Translations under genes and position numbers: made by a program
From: Paenibacillus sp. FSL W8-0186
Lineage (GTDB): Bacteria > Bacillota > Bacilli > Paenibacillales > Paenibacillaceae
Direction: 5' to 3'
DNA length: 64,000 bases
NCBI RefSeq assembly: GCF_037969765.1
Contig: NZ_CP150207.1
Span: forward strand, 1,040,001 to 1,104,000
The notes under the pieces: generated by a model
Told to the model about the DNA's origin: nothing
Databases searched by the model: none
Seen by the model: the letters and a program-made list of their open reading frames with translations, nothing else
Part shown: positions 1 to 8,067 of the stretch, piece by piece
Numbering within the stretch: position 1 is the first letter of the stretch
Layout: each line of letters opens with the position of its first letter

Positions 1-1480
<1,480 letters not shown>

Positions 1481-1628
1481 AGATACCCCACAAAGTGAAG
1501 AACAGCTTCGATGCTGATTCCGATTACTTTGCGGGGACCCCGAGAACATTACCAGCCTTGGTAGTGGGGGCTAACACGCAAATGAAGTTTCGTATCCAGT
1601 TTTCAGGTGATCAAGTCATCTGAGCACG

Positions 1629-1745
1629 TTTGGTGGCAATGGCGGAGGGGTTCCACACGTACCCATCTCGAACACGACCGTTAAGCCCTCCAGCGCCGAT
1701 GGTACTTGGACCGCAGGGTCCTGGGAGAGTAGGACGTCGCCAAGC
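1629..1745 (+). rRNA. 5S ribosomal RNA
   Basis: A ~117-base 5S rRNA starts with TTTGGTGGCAATGGCGGAGG and contains CCCATCTCGAACACG. Its 3' end GTAGGACGTCGCCAAGC can pair with the 5' end. It follows the 23S by ~150 bases with no tRNA between them and is the last gene of the rRNA operon. Confidence 0.95.
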
Positions 1746-1752
1746 AACGGAA

Positions 1753-1796
1753 GAAGCACTGCTGATCTTTGTATCAGCGGTGCTTTTTTGTTTTTA
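1753..1796 (+). terminator. rRNA operon terminator
   Basis: A stem AGCACTGCTGAT / ATCAGCGGTGCT with a 5-base loop is followed by a T-rich run, directly after the 5S gene. This is a classic intrinsic terminator. Confidence 0.9.
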
Positions 1797-1827
1797 CTAA
1801 GTGATGTTTGCATTGCATCAAACACGT

Positions 1828-2017
1828 TCTTACGGACAAGAGATCCGCTATTTGCTGTTCTTATGCGAAATCGGCAAGCCAACGGACACAGAAGGCGTTA
1901 TTCAGTGGAAATGACCCTCAAAGCCATGGGTTTTACTCCAATAGGATCCTTTGTGTCCGTTAGGTCCGGAAATAGCAGCATTTTTGCAAAATAGCGGAAC
2001 CAAGGTCCGTAAGAGAT
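1828..2017. repeat. long imperfect palindromic intergenic element (copy A)
   Basis: Two ~68-base arms (1828-1895 and 1948-2017) are imperfect reverse complements separated by ~52 bases. Shared blocks, in order from the ends inward, are TCTTACGGAC, TCCGCTATTT, and AACGGACACA followed by AAGG. No protein of any size is convincing here. The rest of the gap, 2018-2500, shows no gene or motif I recognise. Similar architecture with different sequence is seen at 61552-61736. Confidence 0.75.
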
Positions 2018-2546
2018 CAGCAGACTAGAGACAGCAAAAAGACAATCTGTACTTGATTAACCGCCATCTTTACCTGAATAATGCTGTAACAGGGTGTACC
2101 GTATGCAGTATATGCAACTTTATTCTAAGCAATCAGAAGAATATCAACTATAAATCGCAATATTGCTACCTCAAAATCGTTTCCTGAATTCGATAGACTA
2201 ACGATGTAAGCCTATACATTTAGAAAGGGGTCATTACTTCTATGTCGCGTAGCGCTTTTCTTCAGCGCAATGTTCGGCAAACAACAAAGTAGTTAAACGG
2301 CTGTTAAACTGCTGGGGCTAAAGTGCATGGCCTCCAACTCGGAATGGCGGACTATAGTGTCGATTTCAGAATGATGATGTTGCGACTTTTACCACGAAGC
2401 CGCTTCCGCTTTTCGTCGTTTTTTTGCTGTTCAGTCTTTGGGTTATTGCGGGACTTACTTCAGAGGGATCAAAAAGCTAGCAAGGAATATTGAATACGAT
2501 GAAGAATAATACAGGTAGAAGATGTTGGAGGAGGCCACAAAAGTAC

Positions 2547-4268
2547 ATGAAGCTCCGTCGAAAAATCTTGCTGGCCATTATACTTCTCGTGTTCATTCCG
2601 GTTATACTGATGGGCGGTGTGTCGTATTACAGCTTCGCGAACGCTATGGAGAAGAAGTCCAGTCATTTCTATTGGATTTCCTTGCTGGAGAGCGACCGGA
2701 AGCTGAAATTTGCGCTGAATGAAATAACGACTATTTCGAATTCGGCGATTACTCAGGATGTAATTCAGCAAACGCTGAAGGTGCCGGAGGCAGGAGTAAG
2801 CTACGAGAACAAGCAAGAGATAAGCAAACTATTCAATCATCCGATGATTACTTCGTTCGCATTGTATACCGAACATCAATTGCTCTACAGTTCTAATGAA
2901 TCCATGGCATTTCAGGAGCTGGATCAACAGAGCTGGTACGAGAAGATGAAATCGGCCGAAGGAAGACCGGTGTGGATCGGACCTGGGGAGAACGGTTCGG
3001 TTCCAACGGGGAAACCGGTACTTATCCAGGCCAGGCTAATTAAAGATTATTATTCACTAGAGGATATTGGGGCACTCGTGATATATATCAAACCGGACAT
3101 TCTGGATCAGGTGTTCTGGGAAGCAGCAACACTAAAGCAAGGAGATATACTGCTGGTGAATACGCAGGGGAATATCGTATTTGACAAGTCTGGTGAGCAT
3201 ATCGGGGAACAGACTTCATTTCCCTTCCTTTCGGATGGCTATTCTAACAGCAAAGGTTATTATGTGGATAAGTATCTTGGAGAGAAATCGCTGATTACCT
3301 ATCTGCCCTCTCATAATAAAGACTGGGTTTTGGTAGCGATTACACCGTTTAAACTGATAGCCTCGGAGTCTATGTCGATCCGCAATATCGCCGTGATTCT
3401 CGTCCTGGTATCTTTGGTATCGGCGTTTTTGTTTGACCGTTTTTTTGTGCGCAGGCTGGTCAGCAGCATTATTAGCGTCGTAAACGGTATGAAGCGAGTG
3501 CAGCAAGGGATTTTCGTGCCGATTACGGCAGGACTTCCCGCGGATGACGAGCGTGATTTGCTGGTGGATGGCTTTAATCGGATGAGCACGCAAATTGACG
3601 AGCTAATCGAGCAGGTCGGGACGGAGCAGAACCGCAAGAAAGAAGCAGAGCTGCAGGCATTAGTTGCGCAGATCAACCCGCATTTCATTTATAACTCCCT
3701 GGAATCTATCAATTCCATGGCTGTACTGCAGGGGAACAAAAGCATCAGCAAAATGGTTGTTTCTCTCGGCAAGCTGCTGCGGATCAGCATCAGCGAGAAT
3801 CAGGAGCTGATTCCGCTGCAGATGGAAATGGAGCATGTCCGGCATTATATGGATATACAAAAATTCCGCTTTGAAGATAAGTTTGCTTATGACATGCAAC
3901 TATCGGATGATTTGAAGTACTATAAAACGCAAAAGCTAATCGTTCAGCCTATTGTCGAGAACGCGCTATACCATGCAATCGAGCCGATGGAGGGCAGCGG
4001 ATTGATCACGATCCGGGCGGAGGAGCAGGGCAGTGATATTTTCATCTACGTGATGGATAACGGACTTGGATTTAATCCGGATACGCTGCAGAAGATGTGG
4101 AGCAAGGACTGGGGCAAGCTGAAAAAATACCGGGAAAACGGCGTAGGCCTTAAAAATGTGCATGAACGCCTGCGCATCCGGTTTGGCGGACATTACGGCA
4201 TCATGATATGTTCTTCCTCGGGATTCGGATCTACGATTCGAATCCGGATACCTAAGATTGTTTCATAA
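2547..4268 (+). CDS. YesM-type sensor histidine kinase
   Basis: A 573-residue membrane sensor kinase of the two-component type that autophosphorylates a His and passes phosphate to the AraC-type regulator downstream. There is a transmembrane segment near residues 8-30, an extracellular sensor domain of ~240 residues, a second transmembrane segment near 278-298, then HAMP, His_kinase (INPHFIYN, phospho-acceptor His379) and HATPase_c (N-box ENALYHA, DNGLGF, GVGLKN). I chose the ATG at 2547 because GGAGGAGG lies 12 bases upstream. An ATG at 2490 would add 19 residues but has no such site and gives an odd basic extension. The gene heads a trio with a solute-binding protein and a response regulator. 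The signal is probably a sugar or oligosaccharide, by family; nothing in the sequence names it. Confidence 0.9.
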   Translation: MKLRRKILLAIILLVFIPVILMGGVSYYSFANAMEKKSSHFYWISLLESDRKLKFALNEITTISNSAITQDVIQQTLKVPEAGVSYENKQEISKLFNHPMITSFALYTEHQLLYSSNESMAFQELDQQSWYEKMKSAEGRPVWIGPGENGSVPTGKPVLIQARLIKDYYSLEDIGALVIYIKPDILDQVFWEAATLKQGDILLVNTQGNIVFDKSGEHIGEQTSFPFLSDGYSNSKGYYVDKYLGEKSLITYLPSHNKDWVLVAITPFKLIASESMSIRNIAVILVLVSLVSAFLFDRFFVRRLVSSIISVVNGMKRVQQGIFVPITAGLPADDERDLLVDGFNRMSTQIDELIEQVGTEQNRKKEAELQALVAQINPHFIYNSLESINSMAVLQGNKSISKMVVSLGKLLRISISENQELIPLQMEMEHVRHYMDIQKFRFEDKFAYDMQLSDDLKYYKTQKLIVQPIVENALYHAIEPMEGSGLITIRAEEQGSDIFIYVMDNGLGFNPDTLQKMWSKDWGKLKKYRENGVGLKNVHERLRIRFGGHYGIMICSSSGFGSTIRIRIPKIVS

Positions 4269-4295
4269 AATAATGATAGGTAAACAGGGGGGATC

Positions 4296-5717
4296 ATGAT
4301 GAAATGGCTGTTAAATTGGGGTTGGATGCTGCTGTATGTTATCGTTCTCGCCGTCTCGGTTCTCCTGATTACGGCGGGTAATCGCGATCCGATTGAGGAG
4401 AATCAGAGCGATAAGATTACGCTTACCTTTCGCCACTTCTGGACGAAGGAGCATGACCGGCCGATGCTGAGCATTTTTGAGGATGTAGTGGCGGACTATC
4501 AGAAGCACCACCCAAATGTTAAGGTGAATTTCGAAGGGATGGATCAGACTACGCATCGCGAACAGCAGTTGAAGAGCGAAATGGTCACGGGGACGCCTCC
4601 GGATATGTTCGTCTTGTTCGGTGGGGCTGAAATCGAACCGTACGTCCGGGCGAACCGGTTGATGGATTTGAGCCAGTTTGTACAGGATCGGGGACTTCAG
4701 GGACAGTTTCGCGATCTGCAGTTGTGGACTTTCGACGGCCGCGTTTACGGGCTGCCGATTGAAGGCAATGCGGAGCCTTTGTATTATAATAAGACGATTT
4801 TCGAGTCGCTTGATCTTGACCCTCCAAGCACGCTGACCGAATTGGACCATGTCATCCAGGTGTTAAGGGATAACGGCTATATTCCGTTTGCGCTAGGCAA
4901 TGAAGACCGCTGGCCAGCGGCGATATTCGCCCATTACCTTATGGATCGCTACGCAGGGCCTGAACTGATTCAGGCGCTGTCGCAGGGCGAAGAGGGCTAT
5001 GATTTTCGGAACGATAAATATTTGCAAGCCTATGAACATCTGGCCGATTGGGTCGAGGCAGGAGCTTTTTCTTCCTCGGCCAACGGCTATACCACCGAAG
5101 AGGCGATCGCCCAGTTTACAACAGGCCGGGCTGCCATGTATTTGAACGGGAACTGGGATATCAATCTGTTTCGCCGCAGCGGCGTGATGGACGACTCTGC
5201 ATTAAGCTTTCAAGAGGAGGTCGGCGTCATCCCATTCCCAGGAATGCGGCTTGGAGCAATGAGATCGGTCGCAGGCGGGTATACGATCGGCATCGGGCTG
5301 TCGTCCAATTTGGACGATGCGAAGAAGGAGGCCGCGCTAGATTTGCTAGAGGGCTTCTATACAAAGGAAATACAGAGCCGTATCGTGTATGAGGGGCTGC
5401 GTCTGCCGTCGATCAAGCTGAGCTTTGATCCCGAGAAGACAGGTCCGGTTTTTGCACAGGTCATTACCTTGATGGAGCAGAGTACGCAAAGTTTCGTACC
5501 GTATGATAATATTTTATCGCCAGAAGTCAAAAGGTCCTTCCTGAAGGGCGTAAAGGAAATGATCGGCAGCCAGTTGGACGCGAAGGAAGCATTGAAGGAA
5601 TTGCAGCATAGCTCTACGTTTTATTGGAACCAGCGAAGAAGCTCTTTACCCTTTAAGAATTCAGGAGGTGCCACGAATGGGGTCGACGGAAGAGAAGTAC
5701 AGGGTGATTCTGGTTGA
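4296..5717 (+). CDS. extracellular solute-binding protein (sugar type), likely sensor partner
   Basis: A 473-residue family 1 extracellular solute-binding protein of carbohydrate ABC systems. Recognisable features are the N-terminal lobe start ITLTFRHFWTKEH, the GTPPDMFVLFGG segment and the GNWDINLF motif region. The N-terminus has a long hydrophobic segment (residues ~3-27) but no Cys lipobox, so it is membrane-anchored or cleaved rather than a lipoprotein. An AGGGGGG site precedes ATGs at 4296 and 4299; the second has better spacing. It lies 27 bases after the kinase and its last 41 bases overlap the regulator. No permease or ATPase is nearby, so I infer a role in presenting ligand to the kinase. 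An orphan transport binding protein is the alternative. Confidence 0.85.
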   Translation: MMKWLLNWGWMLLYVIVLAVSVLLITAGNRDPIEENQSDKITLTFRHFWTKEHDRPMLSIFEDVVADYQKHHPNVKVNFEGMDQTTHREQQLKSEMVTGTPPDMFVLFGGAEIEPYVRANRLMDLSQFVQDRGLQGQFRDLQLWTFDGRVYGLPIEGNAEPLYYNKTIFESLDLDPPSTLTELDHVIQVLRDNGYIPFALGNEDRWPAAIFAHYLMDRYAGPELIQALSQGEEGYDFRNDKYLQAYEHLADWVEAGAFSSSANGYTTEEAIAQFTTGRAAMYLNGNWDINLFRRSGVMDDSALSFQEEVGVIPFPGMRLGAMRSVAGGYTIGIGLSSNLDDAKKEAALDLLEGFYTKEIQSRIVYEGLRLPSIKLSFDPEKTGPVFAQVITLMEQSTQSFVPYDNILSPEVKRSFLKGVKEMIGSQLDAKEALKELQHSSTFYWNQRRSSLPFKNSGGATNGVDGREVQGDSG

Positions 5718-7266
5718 TGATGAGCCTATTATTCTGCGCAGTTTGAAGGCGGCCATACCTTGGGAAGAACTTCGCTTGGAAATTGCCGGGGAGGCAAGGA
5801 ACGGGGAGCAGGCTCTTCAACTGGTGCGCGAGACAGCGCCGCATATGATTATTAGCGACATCCGTATGCCTGGGAAAGACGGAATCGCTCTGATGAAGGA
5901 GGTATTGTCCGAGAATCCGCAGAGATTGTTCATCTTCATCAGCGGTTACGGTGAATTTGAGTACGCAAGAGAGGCGCTGCGCGAGGGGGCTTTTGACTAC
6001 TTGCTGAAGCCGATCGATCATGATGAATTGATTGAAATGATTGCGCGGGCCAAGAAACATCTTAACAAGCAGCAGGAAAACGACAAGCTCCTCCATTCGG
6101 TTCAGGTGTTATCTTTGCTTGCTAGGGAGAGGCTCTTTGCCGAGTTGATCGAAGGGAATCAAAGTCCGCTGCAGCATATGCGCTGGCTAGAGAACAGCGA
6201 GCTGGAACAGGGATATTTCATGGCCGTCGTTCAGTTGGATCATTATGTGAAGCTTAATGAGCAGTGGAGCAGCGAAGAGAAATCCCTTTGGCTGTTCGCG
6301 ATCCGCAACATCGTTAGCGAATGGTCGCTGAATCAGGGAGGGCTCGCGGCATTTCCTTTTCATAGCGGCGAATGGGTTATCTTATTTCCCAACAAGCTCA
6401 GTGAGCGAAAAACAAGCTTAGGCCATGATTTGATCCGCCAAATCAAGGTGAATACGAAGCTGTCCTGTTCTACGGGCTTCAGTCCAAGCCTGATCGGCAT
6501 TAATCACTTGAACGAAGCCTACCAGATGGCGGCCAAGGCCTTGTACCAGCGCTTCTATTCCGGGGAAGAGGGGGTATACGTCTACTCGGTCAGCGACGAG
6601 ACAGCCATTGCTTCTGAAGTAAAGTATCCGAAGAAGCTTGAAGAATCGCTGCTGGAATGCGTCCGTAAGCTAGACCGCCAGAGGATGCAGCAGCTCTTTG
6701 ATGAGATGAAAGGTGAATTCGAGGAACAGGCATTAACGAAGGGTCAGGCAGAGCGCATGATCGTTGAGCTGACGATCGTGCTGTACCGGCAATTCGAAGC
6801 GATGAACCTGACGCTGGAGTGGTCGCTGGAAGGGTTGCTGCAGGAGATTCACGCTGCACCAACGCTCAGCGAGATGGTGGCTGTCTTGAAGAACTGCTTC
6901 GGCGAGTGGATCCTGCACGGCAAGGACAATGATTCGCGCGGGGATGTTCAGGCCGTTATTGCCAAGGCGACCTCGTATATTACTAACAATTATCATAAAG
7001 ACTTAAGCATTGAAGAGGTCTGCGAAGTGGCCGAGCTGAGCATTAGTCATTTCTGCATGCTGTTCAAGCAGGAGACGGGGTATACCTTTCTGGAATATTT
7101 GACGAAGTGCCGCATTGATAAGGCTAAGTTTATTTTACAGAATACAAACGTCAAGGTATATCAAGTAGCTCCGCTGGTCGGCTATCAGGACCCCCGGTAT
7201 TTTAGTCAGGTGTTCAAGAAAATAACGGGGAAAACTCCTTCTGAATATCGGGAAGAGGCCAGTTAA
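5677..7266 (+). CDS. AraC-family response regulator (YesN type)
   Basis: A 529-residue response regulator. The N-terminal receiver domain (about 1-120) has the acidic pair in VDDEP and phospho-acceptor Asp61 in ISDIRMPGKDG. A long middle region links to two AraC/XylS helix-turn-helix motifs at the C-terminus (about 430-528, ending in GYQDPRYFSQVFKKITGKTPSEYR). The start is the ATG at 5677, 8 bases after AGGAGG; a GTG at 5668 overlaps that site and is unlikely. It overlaps the 3' end of the solute-binding gene, which suggests translational coupling. It is expected to activate carbohydrate-uptake or hydrolase genes when phosphorylated by the upstream kinase. The target is unknown, although the alpha-amylase lies within 1 kb. 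Confidence 0.9.
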   Translation: MGSTEEKYRVILVDDEPIILRSLKAAIPWEELRLEIAGEARNGEQALQLVRETAPHMIISDIRMPGKDGIALMKEVLSENPQRLFIFISGYGEFEYAREALREGAFDYLLKPIDHDELIEMIARAKKHLNKQQENDKLLHSVQVLSLLARERLFAELIEGNQSPLQHMRWLENSELEQGYFMAVVQLDHYVKLNEQWSSEEKSLWLFAIRNIVSEWSLNQGGLAAFPFHSGEWVILFPNKLSERKTSLGHDLIRQIKVNTKLSCSTGFSPSLIGINHLNEAYQMAAKALYQRFYSGEEGVYVYSVSDETAIASEVKYPKKLEESLLECVRKLDRQRMQQLFDEMKGEFEEQALTKGQAERMIVELTIVLYRQFEAMNLTLEWSLEGLLQEIHAAPTLSEMVAVLKNCFGEWILHGKDNDSRGDVQAVIAKATSYITNNYHKDLSIEEVCEVAELSISHFCMLFKQETGYTFLEYLTKCRIDKAKFILQNTNVKVYQVAPLVGYQDPRYFSQVFKKITGKTPSEYREEAS

Positions 7267-7293
7267 GATGAGTGCAGACTAGGGAGCTTTGAG

Positions 7294-7345
7294 ACAAGGA
7301 CGGCCGGATAATCCGGTCGTCCTTGTAGGATTGAGCTATTTTTTT
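7294..7345 (+). terminator. hairpin after the kinase/SBP/regulator trio
   Basis: ACAAGGACGGCCGGAT pairs with ATCCGGTCGTCCTTGT around a minimal loop, followed 11 bases later by a T run at 7339-7346. The stem is strong but the T tract is displaced. It may also end transcription of the converging small gene. Confidence 0.6.
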
Positions 7346-7358
7346 TAGAACTGTTTCA

Positions 7359-7613
7359 CTAGCGATTCCGCTGCATGGAGCCCATAATCAGACTGACGAT
7401 GAAAACAAGGAGGATCGCCCCAATCAACGCTGGGACAAAGTAGAAGTTGCCAATCACCGGCCCCCAGTTGCCAAGAATCAGGCTGCCGAGCCATGCCCCG
7501 ATGAACCCGGCAATAATGTTACCGATCACTCCCCCGGGGACATCCCTCCCCATAATCAATCCTGCGAGCCAGCCAATCACACCACCGATAATTAATGACC
7601 ATAAGAAACCCAT
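7359..7613 (-). CDS. GlsB/YeaQ/YmgE family stress-response membrane protein
   Basis: A small hydrophobic protein of 84 residues with about three membrane segments. It has the Gly-rich pattern of the transglycosylase-associated family: GGVIGWLAGLIMG near the N-terminus and GNIIAGFIGAWLGSLI in the middle. Members are often induced by general or envelope stress; the biochemical role is not established. The start is the ATG at 7613, placed 6-7 bases after GAGGTG. A GTG three codons upstream overlaps that site. It is a monocistronic minus-strand gene. Confidence 0.85.
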   Translation of the reverse strand: MGFLWSLIIGGVIGWLAGLIMGRDVPGGVIGNIIAGFIGAWLGSLILGNWGPVIGNFYFVPALIGAILLVFIVSLIMGSMQRNR

Positions 7614-7837
7614 TCTTATCACCTCTATCTTTGGATTAGCTTGTCTGTCTACTATTAACCACCTCCGTCAATTTTAAACATGATGACGCTCTTTTTAGCT
7701 TGAATTTGGGGTAGCCATATAATGATATTTTTGAAATATTAATTTTTTTGTTAAAAAGGGTTGTTAAACAGGTAGCTGATCTGGTAAAATCCAACACAAC
7801 AACTACCAAAAACAAGCAAAACTAGCATTGTTTTTAT

Positions 7838-7851
7838 TGAAAGCACTTACA
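7838..7851 (+). promoter_or_regulatory. probable cre site (CcpA) upstream of the amylase
   Basis: TGAAAGCACTTACA matches the catabolite-responsive consensus TGWAANCGNTNWCA with one mismatch at the central G. It is ~220 bases upstream of the alpha-amylase start, consistent with glucose repression of an extracellular amylase. The match is seen; the function is inferred. Confidence 0.5.
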
Positions 7852-7912
7852 TCATGAAGTTTGTAATGGAGTTGATGTTAAGTAAAAGGAGGTAATGCTT
7901 TTTGGCGTAAAA

Positions 7913-7926
7913 TACAAACGTTTGCA
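7913..7926 (+). promoter_or_regulatory. LacI-family-type operator 1 of the amylase
   Basis: TACAAACGTTTGCA is a near-perfect palindrome centred on CG, of the kind bound by LacI-family maltose regulators (MalR-like sites read GCAAACGTTTGC). A second similar site lies 66 bases downstream between centres, which would suit looping or cooperative binding. Confidence 0.55.
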
Positions 7927-7973
7927 CTGATCGGGGAGAACTGGCGCAAGAGTTAAAATGGGGAAGTTTTGTC

Positions 7974-7997
7974 TTTTGTGCAAACATTTGCACAAAA
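7974..7997 (+). promoter_or_regulatory. LacI-family-type operator 2 of the amylase
   Basis: A 24-base near-perfect palindrome, with core GTGCAAACATTTGCAC extended by TTTT/AAAA on the flanks. Only the central pair breaks the symmetry. It lies 70 bases before the GTG start of the amylase and resembles operator 1, so both are probably sites for the same maltose or maltodextrin-responsive repressor. No such regulator gene is in the window. Confidence 0.6.
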
Positions 7998-8067
7998 AAC
8001 AAAGGTGAAAGAAATTACTGCAGGCTGGTGCCGAAAGTTAAGTGTATGAGATTAAGGAGGAGAAGTC

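Noticed and set aside
1788..1994. Small plus-strand frame after the 5S gene
   Set aside because: It starts in the terminator T run and covers the palindromic element, with no ribosome site.
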